Assembly (NCBI GenBank): GCA_902606115.1 | Contig: CACLFM010000002.1 | Coordinates: 39,046 to 103,045 of the forward strand | DNA from: an uncultured Pelagibacteraceae bacterium | GTDB lineage: Bacteria > Pseudomonadota > Alphaproteobacteria > Pelagibacterales > Pelagibacteraceae | DNA length: 64,000 nt | Direction of reading: 5' to 3' | Shown: one piece after another, positions 28,122-35,061 of the stretch | Position numbering within the stretch: position 1 is the first letter of the stretch | Layout of the letters: every line of letters starts with the position of its first letter | Notes under the pieces: model-generated | Databases searched by the model: none | What the model saw: the letters and a program-made list of their open reading frames with translations, nothing else | Told to the model about the DNA's origin: nothing | Made by a program: the position numbers and the translations under genes

Positions 28122-28838
28122 ATGAATATTACAAAAAAATTAAAAATTTATTTAGGTATTTCATACATTATATTGATATCAACATTCTTATATTTTTTTT
28201 TAAACAAATTCTCCATACAAGATATTTCAAGTTATGAATTCATAAAGAGTAACGTAGATTATTTTTCAGATTTAAAAAGCAAAAATTACTTTTTATTATT
28301 AATTGTATTTTTTTTCTTTGTTATTTTTTGGGTTTTATTACTTGGTTTTGGTTCTCCTGTTGCTTTGGCTTCAGGTTTTATTTTTGGGAAATGGATTGGT
28401 ACAATCGTAATTGCAATATCATTATCTGTAGGTGCTCTTATATTTTATTTAATTACTATTTTCTTTTTTAAAGATCTTGTTCATCAAAAACTTGAGAATA
28501 AAATGGTTTTTCTAAAAAGTTTATTTAAGAGAAATGAATTTCTGTATTTTTTAATTTACAGATTTGTCGGCGGCATTCCTTTTGTTGTAGCAAATACATT
28601 GCCAGTGATATTCAATGTTAAAATAAAAAACTATTTTTTTGGGACTTTAATTGGAATGATCCCACAATTATTTATTGTGGTTTCTATTGGTAGTGGTCTA
28701 GAAAAAATAATTGATGCAAACAATAACCCACCATCATTTTTTCAAATTCTTTTCTCCAAAGATATATATCTACCACTGATAGCTTTTTTATTTATTGTTA
28801 TTATAAGTTTTTTTTTAAAAAAAAAATTATACAGATAA
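28122..28838 (+). CDS. TVP38/TMEM64-family membrane protein
   Basis: 238 residues with about six membrane segments. The family core is visible: LGFGSPVALASGFIFGKWIGT, followed by FLIYRFVGGIPFVVANTLPVIFNV and GTLIGMIPQLFIVVSIGSGL. These DedA/VTT-domain proteins act on membrane lipid or envelope homeostasis (scramblase-like activity for some). Single gene, divergent from rpmH; a tRNA-Thr gene on the other strand ends 5 bases after its stop. Confidence 0.88.
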   Translation: MNITKKLKIYLGISYIILISTFLYFFLNKFSIQDISSYEFIKSNVDYFSDLKSKNYFLLLIVFFFFVIFWVLLLGFGSPVALASGFIFGKWIGTIVIAISLSVGALIFYLITIFFFKDLVHQKLENKMVFLKSLFKRNEFLYFLIYRFVGGIPFVVANTLPVIFNVKIKNYFFGTLIGMIPQLFIVVSIGSGLEKIIDANNNPPSFFQILFSKDIYLPLIAFLFIVIISFFLKKKLYR

Positions 28839-28843
28839 TTATT

Positions 28844-28918
28844 TGGTGCCCTTGATGAGAATCTAACTCATGACTGACCCTTACCAAGGGCCTGTTTTAA
28901 CACTAAAACTACAAGGGC
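28844..28918 (-). tRNA. tRNA-Thr (anticodon GGT), unusual elbow
   Basis: A 75-base cloverleaf read from 28918 down to 28844, with CCA encoded. Acceptor GCCCTTG/CAAGGGC is perfect, the D stem is GTTT/AAAC, the anticodon stem GGCCC/GGGTC (one G-U) with loop TTGGTAA, and the T stem ATGAG/CTCAT. Discriminator is A. The D-loop is TAGTGTTA and the T-loop TTAGATT: G19 is replaced by U and C56 by A, with one extra base in the D-loop. Stems and anticodon match alphaproteobacterial tRNA-Thr(GGT). The only tRNA-Thr in the window. Confidence 0.88.
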
Positions 28919-28926
28919 GTGCATTT

Positions 28927-28955
28927 AAGATAGTGTAAAAAATAAAATTATTCAA
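28927..28955 (-). promoter_or_regulatory. Putative promoter of tRNA-Thr
   Basis: On the minus strand a -35 TTGAAT (28955-28950) and a -10 TATCTT (28932-28927) are separated by exactly 17 bases. The -10 box ends 8 bases before the mature tRNA 5' end at 28918. This indicates the tRNA-Thr gene is transcribed by itself. Confidence 0.5.
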
Positions 28956-29008
28956 ATTATTGCCTTAATTTTTTTTTTAATATAACTATAATTTTGTTAA
29001 GGAAATTT

Positions 29009-29203
29009 ATGGGAATCCACTACGATTATAAATCTACAAGAGGAGCTAAGGCTATGGAGAAGCAAGCTAAAAGAGAAAAAAAGCTTGCGGAAAAAAGAGC
29101 AAAAAAACAACTTAAGTCTGGCCCAGATAAAAAAGATAACGAAACAATTCCCATAGATCAAGTAGTCACGTTGGATCACTTAACAAATCCTGAAAAAAAA
29201 TAA
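29009..29203 (+). CDS. Small Lys-rich protein of unknown function
   Basis: 64 residues from the ATG at 29009, preceded by AAGGAAAT. The N-terminal MGIHYDYKSTRGAKAMEKQ is followed by a highly charged Lys/Ala/Glu helix (about 20-40) and an acidic tail. I do not recognise it. A TTG at 28994 could extend it by five residues. It is followed after 5 bases by another small basic ORF and then dcd, suggesting one transcript. Confidence 0.6.
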   Translation: MGIHYDYKSTRGAKAMEKQAKREKKLAEKRAKKQLKSGPDKKDNETIPIDQVVTLDHLTNPEKK

Positions 29204-29208
29204 TAAAA

Positions 29209-29319
29209 ATGAAAAACAAAAGGAAGCCTTCAAAGCTTGATCTTGAAAGGGCATTACGTCAAAACTTAAGAAAAAGAAAAATTTTTAAAAATACAAAAAA
29301 AAAAAATGATCCTAAATGA
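29209..29319 (+). CDS. Very small basic protein (36 residues), possible
   Basis: Read by hand: it begins MKNKRKPSKLDLERALRQ and ends NDPK. The peptide is strongly basic with a helical core. It starts 5 bases after the previous stop and overlaps dcd by 14 bases, a coupling pattern used by the real genes around it. No family recognised; coding status uncertain. Confidence 0.45.
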   Translation: MKNKRKPSKLDLERALRQNLRKRKIFKNTKKKNDPK

Positions 29320-29857
29320 TAAACAAATAAAAAAATTATCTGAAGAGGAAGAGATGATCAATCCTTTTGTTGCGGAGAGTATATCTATAGGTATAAGCCA
29401 TGGATTAAATTCTTTTGGTTATGATTTAAGATGTGGATCAGAATTTAAGATATTTACAAACATTAAAGGTGCTACAGCAGATCCAAAAAATTTTAGTGAA
29501 GATAATTTTGTAACAGTAAAGGGAGAAGAGTATATATTGATACCGCCAAATTCTTTTGCATTGGCAAGCAGTTTAGAATATTTTAAAATGCCAAGAAATA
29601 TTACAGGACTTGTTACAGCTAAATCAACATATGCAAGATGCGGATTAGGAACCCCACCAACAGTTTTGGAAGCTGGATGGCATGGAAATTTAGTTTTAGA
29701 GTTTTCTAATCACACAAGTAATTCTATAAAACTTTATGCTAATAGTGGCGCAGCACAAATATTATTCTTTAAAGGGGATCAACCTGAGGTTTCTTACTCT
29801 GATAGAAAAGGTAAATATCAAGGCCAAGTTGGAATTACTTTAGCAAAATCAAAATAA
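29306..29857 (+). CDS. dcd: dCTP deaminase
   Basis: 183 residues. It converts dCTP to dUTP for dTMP synthesis. Conserved segments: SYGYDLR-type motif (SFGYDLRCGSEFK), KSTYARCGL with the catalytic Ser/Arg, and the Glu-containing TVLEAGWHGNLVLEFSN. C-terminal KYQGQVGITLAK is also typical. Its stop is immediately followed by the murA ATG. Confidence 0.97.
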   Translation: MILNDKQIKKLSEEEEMINPFVAESISIGISHGLNSFGYDLRCGSEFKIFTNIKGATADPKNFSEDNFVTVKGEEYILIPPNSFALASSLEYFKMPRNITGLVTAKSTYARCGLGTPPTVLEAGWHGNLVLEFSNHTSNSIKLYANSGAAQILFFKGDQPEVSYSDRKGKYQGQVGITLAKSK

Positions 29858-31126
29858 ATGAAAAAGTTTATAATCAATGGCCCTAATAAAGCTATTAAAG
29901 GTGAAATTAATATTAGTGGAGCAAAAAATTCTTGCCTCCCTTTAATGGCTGCCTCAATATTATTTCAGAAAAAAATTATTCTAAAAAATGTTCCCTTCGT
30001 AAAAGATGTTTTAACTATGAAAGATCTATTAATATCTTTAGGAGCTAAGGTTGAACTTATAAAGAAAAAAAAAATTATAATAATTACAAATAAAAAAAAA
30101 CATAAATTGATAGTACCATATAATTTAGTTTCTACTATGCGAGCTGGAGTTTTAACTATGGGACCTTTATTAGCAAGATATCCTAAATGTAAAATTAAAG
30201 TTGCTTTAGGAGGTGGCTGTGCACTAGGCATTAGAGATACTTCATGGCACCTCTCTGGGTTTAAAAGTCTTGGTGCAGATAATAGTTTAAGAAAAGGTTA
30301 TGTTAATATTTCATCAAAAAATGGTTTAAAAGGAAATATTTTTAAATTTCCAAAAGTCACTGTCACAGGAAGCTCAAATTTGATTATGGCATCTGTCTTC
30401 ATAAAAGGAGAACATATAATTAAAAATATATCCATAGAACCTGAGGTAAAAGATTTAATTAACTTTTTAAATAATTCAGGAGCACAAATTAAATTCATAG
30501 GCAGAAGATCTTTAAAAATTATAGGAGTTAATAAACTTATTAACGGTGAACATACCATAATTGGTGATAGAATTGAGGCATTTAGCTACCTATGTGTCGG
30601 TGCAATAACCAATGGCAGAATAAAAGTTAAAAATATAAATCCAAAATATTTAAACACTGAGTTAGATATGCTCAAAAAAATTGGATATAAAATTGGTGTA
30701 TATGGAAACTCAATAATGATTTCACCAGGAAAAAAATTAAGACCTATATCTGTAAAAACAGGACCTTGGCCACAATTAGCTACTGATAACATGCCAATTA
30801 TATTGGCAGTTTTAACGAAGGTACCAGGTAAAAGCATAATTGAGGAAACAATATTTTCCAACAGATTTATGGCAGTACCTGAATTAAAAAGAATGGGTGC
30901 AAAAATATCAATAAAAAAAAATAAAGCCTTCATTGTTGGACAATTAAAATTGAAATCAGCGGACTGTATATCGTCAGATTTAAGAACCACTTTTTCAATA
31001 ATATTAGGAGCAATATCGGCTGAGGGATCTTCCTCAATTTCTAGAATCTACCATGGTCTTAGAGGTTATGATAATTTGCAAAATAAATTAAAAAAAATAG
31101 GGATCAACATCAGATTTAAGAAATGA
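29858..31126 (+). CDS. murA: UDP-N-acetylglucosamine 1-carboxyvinyltransferase
   Basis: 422 residues, EPT fold. It adds enolpyruvate to UDP-GlcNAc, the first committed murein step. Seen: ISGAKNSCLPLMAAS (with the conserved Lys-Asn), the flexible-loop Cys in GGGCALGIR (the fosfomycin-target Cys is retained), and GDRIEAFSYL. The usual Pro-Gly-Gly-Cys is Gly-Gly-Gly-Cys here. It has a 4-base overlap with the DUF2948 gene. Confidence 0.96.
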   Translation: MKKFIINGPNKAIKGEINISGAKNSCLPLMAASILFQKKIILKNVPFVKDVLTMKDLLISLGAKVELIKKKKIIIITNKKKHKLIVPYNLVSTMRAGVLTMGPLLARYPKCKIKVALGGGCALGIRDTSWHLSGFKSLGADNSLRKGYVNISSKNGLKGNIFKFPKVTVTGSSNLIMASVFIKGEHIIKNISIEPEVKDLINFLNNSGAQIKFIGRRSLKIIGVNKLINGEHTIIGDRIEAFSYLCVGAITNGRIKVKNINPKYLNTELDMLKKIGYKIGVYGNSIMISPGKKLRPISVKTGPWPQLATDNMPIILAVLTKVPGKSIIEETIFSNRFMAVPELKRMGAKISIKKNKAFIVGQLKLKSADCISSDLRTTFSIILGAISAEGSSSISRIYHGLRGYDNLQNKLKKIGINIRFKK

Positions 31127-31524
31127 TGTCTAAAAAATACTTAGCTAAAATAATAGCAAGAGATTTAAACGGTTTAAACCTTATTTCTTTGTATTGTCAT
31201 AAATCAAAGTTGAAAATTTCGGAAATTAAATATCTTAAAAAAAATAAGATTTTTTTATTATCTTTAGAGAGAAACTCTATAAATGCTGAAAATAAACATA
31301 AAGTATTAAGCATATGCAGGTTTGAATTTATTGATTATGCAAAATCAAAAAATATAAATCAATATTTTGCAGAAGAAACTCTAACGCTTTTTGCTATTGA
31401 CACAATTAAAACTAATGAAGGATACGAATTTAATTTGTTATTTTCCAATAATGGCTTTATAACCTTAACTTCTGAAATTATAGAGGTTACACTTGAAGAT
31501 CTAAAGGAAATTAAAAATGATTAA
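31123..31524 (+). CDS. DUF2948 family protein
   Basis: 133 residues, no membrane segment. Content and position between murA and hisD match the alphaproteobacterial DUF2948 family; motifs include KYLAKIIARDLNGLNLIS and a CRFEFIDYAKSKNI segment. Function unknown. It overlaps both neighbours (4 bases with murA, 8 with hisD), so translation is coupled. Confidence 0.7.
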   Translation: MMSKKYLAKIIARDLNGLNLISLYCHKSKLKISEIKYLKKNKIFLLSLERNSINAENKHKVLSICRFEFIDYAKSKNINQYFAEETLTLFAIDTIKTNEGYEFNLLFSNNGFITLTSEIIEVTLEDLKEIKND

Positions 31525-32797
31525 TAGATTAAATGCAAATAGTAAAAATTTTCAAAAAGTTCTATTAAAGAAAATTAAAAAAAGATCAATTTTTTCTGAC
31601 AAAGATTACGGCATCGCAAAAAATATTGTTTCTGATGTTAAAAAAAATGGTGATAAAGCAGTAATGAAATATGAGATGAGATTTAATAAAAATAAAAAGC
31701 TTAAAACAAATTATAGCGATACAATCAAAAATATTAAAAATTTAAAGCCAGAAGTTAAAAAATCTATCGATTTTGCATTTAAAAGAATTTTATCATTTCA
31801 TAAAAACCAAAAAACGAGAGATATTAAATTTTCAGATAAATTAAATAATAAAATTGATTATAAGTATAAACCATTAAGCTCTGTAGGAATTTATATACCT
31901 GGCGGAAATGCAAGTTTTCCCTCTACTGTATTAATGAATGCAATTCCAGCAATGTTAGCAGGTGTTAAAAGAATTGTTATTGCAAATCCTGTAAGAGACA
32001 AAGATCAGAGCGCGGCAGTATTGTATGCTGCTCGAAAGTGTGGTGTAAAAGAAATTTATAGAGTAGGAGGAGCTCAAGCTATAGCTGCTCTTACTTATGG
32101 TACAAAAACAATTCATCCTGTTGATAAAATTGTTGGACCTGGAAATATTTATGTTGCGGCAGCAAAAAAAATAGTTTTTGGTGAAGTTGGAATTGACATG
32201 ATAGCAGGCCCATCAGAAATTACGGTTGTTGCTGACAAGACCTCAAATATAAAATGGGTTGCTGCTGATTTAATTGGTCAAGCTGAGCATGATATTAATG
32301 CTCAATGCATTCTTATTTCAAAAAATAAAGAAGTAATTGAAAGTGTTCAAAAAGAATTGAAAGTACAATTAGATAGTCTACCTCGAAAAAAAATTGCCTT
32401 AGGTAGTTTAAAAAAAAATGGCTTATTAATTTTTGCTAACACTGACAAAAAAATTTCAGAGATTATAAACATAATAGCACCAGAACATTTAGAAGTTTCT
32501 ATCAATAAATTTAAACCTATTTTAAAAAATGTTATAAATGCTGGTTCAATATGTACTGGAAAGTATTCAGCAATGGCAGCAACAGATTATTGCGCAGGTA
32601 GCAACCATACATTACCGACACATTCTTCAGCAAAATTTTTCAGTGGTTTATCTGTTTATGATTTTTTTAAAAGAATTTCTTATATAAATTTATCAAAAAA
32701 GGGTATTGAAACTATTGGTGAAAAAGTTATAAATCTTGCAACTTATGAAGGTTTAGATGGACACGCTAAATCAGTTAAATTGAGAATAGGAGAATAA
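31517..32797 (+). CDS. hisD: Histidinol dehydrogenase
   Basis: 426 residues, full length. It performs the last two oxidations to histidine. Seen: the NAD region GIYIPGGNASFPS, VGGAQAIAALTYGT, the zinc-ligand region GQAEHDINAQC, AAPEHLE-type motif (IAPEHLEVS), and the catalytic His segment NHTLPTHSSAKF. hisZ and hisG of the same pathway lie 2.2 kb downstream. Confidence 0.98.
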   Translation: MINRLNANSKNFQKVLLKKIKKRSIFSDKDYGIAKNIVSDVKKNGDKAVMKYEMRFNKNKKLKTNYSDTIKNIKNLKPEVKKSIDFAFKRILSFHKNQKTRDIKFSDKLNNKIDYKYKPLSSVGIYIPGGNASFPSTVLMNAIPAMLAGVKRIVIANPVRDKDQSAAVLYAARKCGVKEIYRVGGAQAIAALTYGTKTIHPVDKIVGPGNIYVAAAKKIVFGEVGIDMIAGPSEITVVADKTSNIKWVAADLIGQAEHDINAQCILISKNKEVIESVQKELKVQLDSLPRKKIALGSLKKNGLLIFANTDKKISEIINIIAPEHLEVSINKFKPILKNVINAGSICTGKYSAMAATDYCAGSNHTLPTHSSAKFFSGLSVYDFFKRISYINLSKKGIETIGEKVINLATYEGLDGHAKSVKLRIGE

Positions 32798-32800
32798 TAT

Positions 32801-33016
32801 TTGTCAAAACAAGACTCTTTAGAATTTAAAGGAAAAGTAATTGATCTTTTGCCTAACGCAATGTTTAGAGTAAAGTTGGAAAACAATCATATTGTAACTG
32901 CTCATACAGCTGGCAAGTTAAGAAAAAATAGAATTAGAGTTTTGCAAGGAGACAACGTTACAGTAGAGGTTACCCCTTATGATTTAACTAAAGGGCGGAT
33001 CATATTTAGATTTTAA
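32801..33016 (+). CDS. infA: Translation initiation factor IF-1, TTG start
   Basis: 71 residues, normal IF-1 length: an S1-like OB fold with [18 protein letters not shown] and [13 protein letters not shown]. The start is TTG at 32801, because hisD stops at 32797 and no ATG lies between; a GGAGAA ribosome site precedes it. Initiation factor genes often use weak or rare starts. The stop at 33016 is one base before tRNA-Phe, so the two share a transcript. Confidence 0.96.
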   Translation: MSKQDSLEFKGKVIDLLPNAMFRVKLENNHIVTAHTAGKLRKNRIRVLQGDNVTVEVTPYDLTKGRIIFRF

Positions 33017-33017
33017 T

Positions 33018-33092
33018 GGCCTTGTAGCTCAGTAGTAGAGCAGTACCCTGAAAAGGTATGTGTCGTAAGTGCGATTCTTACCAAGGCCACCA
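33018..33092 (+). tRNA. tRNA-Phe (anticodon GAA), unusual elbow
   Basis: 75 bases with encoded CCA. Acceptor GGCCTTG/CAAGGCC, D stem GCTC/GAGC, anticodon stem GTACC/GGTAT (one G-U) with loop CTGAAAA, variable loop GTGTC, T stem GTAAG/CTTAC; discriminator A. The D-loop is AGTAGTA (only one of the two usual Gs) and the T-loop TGCGATT: U55 is replaced by G and, in the simplest alignment, G18 by A. It begins one base after the infA stop. Confidence 0.93.
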
Positions 33093-33177
33093 CTCAAAGT
33101 GACACTAAGTCAATTTTAATTACTTGCAATAAATTTAGAAATCTAATAACTACCATTTAAGCTAAATTAAGCTTAAG

Positions 33178-33183
33178 TATAAT
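33178..33183 (+). promoter_or_regulatory. Putative -10 box of the cold-shock gene
   Basis: A perfect TATAAT ends 18 bases before the csp ATG. No clear -35 box at 17 bases. If used, the leader would be only about 12 bases with GAAAGAG as ribosome site, unlike the long cspA leader of enteric bacteria. A palindrome-like TTAAGCTAAATTAAGCTTAA overlaps just upstream (33157-33176). Confidence 0.4.
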
Positions 33184-33201
33184 AACTAACGAAAGAGTAA
33201 A

Positions 33202-33411
33202 ATGAGTCTAAAAGGTAAAGTAAAGTGGTTCAATGGAAAAAAAGGTTATGGTTTCATTGAACGTGAAGACAAAGAAAAAGATGTATTCGTGCATGCTTCA
33301 GCTGTAAGAGATGCAGGTTTAAGATTTTTAAACGAAGGTGACGAGCTTACATTTGAAGTTGAAGACGGAGATAAAGGTCCTGCCGCAGTAAAGCTGCAAA
33401 AAACCTCTTAA
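33202..33411 (+). CDS. Cold-shock protein (CspA family)
   Basis: 69 residues, one cold-shock domain with RNP1 (GKKGYGFIE) and RNP2 (DVFVHASAV). It binds single-stranded nucleic acid and melts RNA structure. Single gene with its own promoter candidate; followed by several hairpins (separate entries). Confidence 0.97.
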   Translation: MSLKGKVKWFNGKKGYGFIEREDKEKDVFVHASAVRDAGLRFLNEGDELTFEVEDGDKGPAAVKLQKTS

Positions 33412-33429
33412 TTCTAATTCATCAAAAAC

Positions 33430-33478
33430 ATTGTATAGGGGTAACCAAGCCTTAAATTTCAATTTATTCCTATACAAT
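33430..33478 (+). repeat. Long inverted repeat downstream of csp
   Basis: Bases 33430-33444 pair with 33464-33478: ten perfect pairs (ATTGTATAGG with CCTATACAAT), then two G-U and three A-U pairs, around a 19-base loop. It is not followed directly by a T-run, so it looks like a structured RNA element or transcript-stabilising stem rather than a simple terminator. Confidence 0.6.
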
Positions 33479-33494
33479 CAACTGTTGATTTTTT
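33477..33494 (+). terminator. Small hairpin with T-run after csp
   Basis: ATCAA/TTGAT with loop CTG, followed by a run of six T (33489-33494). Weak stem but canonical layout. Its first two bases are also the end of the long inverted repeat, so the two stems compete slightly. Confidence 0.45.
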
Positions 33495-33570
33495 AATTTT
33501 AACTGTTAATAAAATCACAATGATCATAAACTTAATAAATTTAGTATTATTTCACAGACACCATTTTCAT

Positions 33571-33592
33571 GCTGGCTGCATGCTAGCTTTTT
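33571..33592 (+). terminator. Rho-independent terminator upstream of tRNA-His
   Basis: GCTGGC (33571-33576) pairs with GCTAGC (33582-33587), loop TGCAT, followed by five T. It is the strongest plus-strand terminator in the gap and would insulate tRNA-His-hisS from anything transcribed between csp and here. Confidence 0.7.
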
Positions 33593-33645
33593 AATCATTA
33601 TATAAATTTAAAAATATCCACAATTAGTATAAAACGAAGTTAGGA

Positions 33646-33722
33646 GCACGGGTAGCTCAGTTGGTTAGAGCAGCGGTTTGTGGAACCGAAGGTCGACAGT
33701 TCGAACCTGTCCCCGTGTACCA
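33646..33722 (+). tRNA. tRNA-His (anticodon GTG), A73, no encoded G-1
   Basis: 77 bases with CCA. Acceptor GCACGGG/CCCGTGT (first pair G-U), D stem GCTC/GAGC, anticodon loop TTGTGGA, T arm GACAG/CTGTC with canonical TTCGAAC loop. The discriminator is A73 and the base before position 1 is A, so there is no G-1/C73 pair, the usual histidine identity element. This matches the known alphaproteobacterial exception. The 27-43 pair is a G/A mismatch. hisS starts 4 bases after CCA. Confidence 0.95.
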
Positions 33723-33726
33723 AAAA

Positions 33727-35061
33727 ATGGAAAAACAAAAAAAAATAAAACCTCCTAAAGAACTACCTTCAGGTTTTGAAGATAGAAAAGAAAAAGAGCT
33801 TTTAATCAGAGACTTCATAATTTTAAAGATTAAAGAAGTAATGGTTAAGTACGGTTTTCAATATCTTGAAACACCAAGTTTTGAATATACAGAAAGTATA
33901 GGCAAATTTTTACCTGATAAAGAAAGACCCGGAGAAGGTGTATTTTCTTTTAAAGATGAAAATAAATGGTTGTCTTTACGTTACGACTTGACCGCACCTT
34001 TAGCAAGATATGTAGCAAAAAATTTTAATGAAATACCTAAACCATTTAAACGTTACCAATTGGGCACTGTCTGGAGGAATGAAAAACCAGGACCAGGAAG
34101 ATTTAGAGAATTTCTTCAGTTTGATGCCGATTATGTTGGTACAAAAAATTTACAAGCAGATGCAGAATTATGTGTAATGATATCAGAAATTTTGGAAAAT
34201 TGTGGCTTAGCTAAAGATGATTATATAGTTAAAATATCGTCTAGAAAAATTACTGACACACTATTTGAAAAACTAAAAATTCAGTCAGAGGAAAAGATTT
34301 CTATAATTCTTCGAGCTTTAGATAAAATAGATAGGCTAGGCTGGACTGAAGTAAAAAAATTACTGGGTGAAGGCAGAAAAGATAAATCAGGAGATTACAC
34401 AAAAGGAGCAAATTTAAAAGACGATCAAATCAAAATTATTGAAAATTCTTTGAATGTAAATTTACCTGAAAGCGAGGATTTAAAACAAATAATAAAAATA
34501 TTTAAAGATTATAAATTTGATAATTATAAATTTGATCCATCAGTGATAAGAGGTTTAGAGTACTACACAGGCCCAATATTTGAAGTTAATTTAAATTTTA
34601 ATGTAAAAAATTTAAAAGGACAAGTTATTCAATTTGGATCAATAGGTGGTGGAGGAAGATACGATAATTTAGTAAGTAACTTCGGTAATCTTGATTATCC
34701 AGCAACTGGTATATCCGTTGGTATAGACAGACTTGTCTTTGCGCTGATGCAAAAAAAAGAATTTGATTTAAAAGTTATAAGCCCTGTAATGATTAGTGTT
34801 TTTGATCAAAACAATATGAAAAAATATATAGAAATATTAATGAAACTTAGATCAGAAAATATCAGTTCAGAGATTTACCCCGGTGAGGGAAAAATAAAAA
34901 AACAAATGGAATATGCTAATAGAATTAATTCCCCATGTGTAATTTTCGTTGGGGAGGAAGAAATTAAAAATTCAGAAGTCAAAATAAAAGATCTTAGCAC
35001 TGGGAAGGAAATTAATATTAAAAATGAGAATATGGTCAATGAAATCAAAAAAATTATCTGA
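33727..35061 (+). CDS. hisS: Histidine-tRNA ligase
   Basis: 444 residues from the ATG at 33727; an open frame runs back through the tRNA but is not coding. Class II motifs: motif 2 (VWRNEKPGPGRFRE, about 116), the histidine-specific GLEYYTGPIF (about 276), and motif 3 (GISVGIDRL, about 327). Motif 2 reads Glu-Lys-Pro-Gly-Pro-Gly-Arg instead of the common Glu-Arg-Pro-Gln-Lys-Gly-Arg, consistent with the alphaproteobacterial enzyme that recognises A73 tRNA-His without G-1. First gene of hisS-hisZ-hisG, overlapping hisZ by 23 bases. Confidence 0.97.
   Translation: MEKQKKIKPPKELPSGFEDRKEKELLIRDFIILKIKEVMVKYGFQYLETPSFEYTESIGKFLPDKERPGEGVFSFKDENKWLSLRYDLTAPLARYVAKNFNEIPKPFKRYQLGTVWRNEKPGPGRFREFLQFDADYVGTKNLQADAELCVMISEILENCGLAKDDYIVKISSRKITDTLFEKLKIQSEEKISIILRALDKIDRLGWTEVKKLLGEGRKDKSGDYTKGANLKDDQIKIIENSLNVNLPESEDLKQIIKIFKDYKFDNYKFDPSVIRGLEYYTGPIFEVNLNFNVKNLKGQVIQFGSIGGGGRYDNLVSNFGNLDYPATGISVGIDRLVFALMQKKEFDLKVISPVMISVFDQNNMKKYIEILMKLRSENISSEIYPGEGKIKKQMEYANRINSPCVIFVGEEEIKNSEVKIKDLSTGKEINIKNENMVNEIKKII

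Noticed and set aside
28844..28918. On the plus strand this looks like a switch-type RNA: GCCCTTG could pair with either of two CAAGGGC copies, plus nested hairpins.
   Set aside because: The reverse complement folds as a complete tRNA-Thr cloverleaf with CCA and a 17-base-spaced promoter, which explains all the pairings.
33661..33726. N-terminal extension of the hisS open frame
   Set aside because: It lies entirely within tRNA-His; the ATG at 33727 gives the normal HisRS N-terminus.
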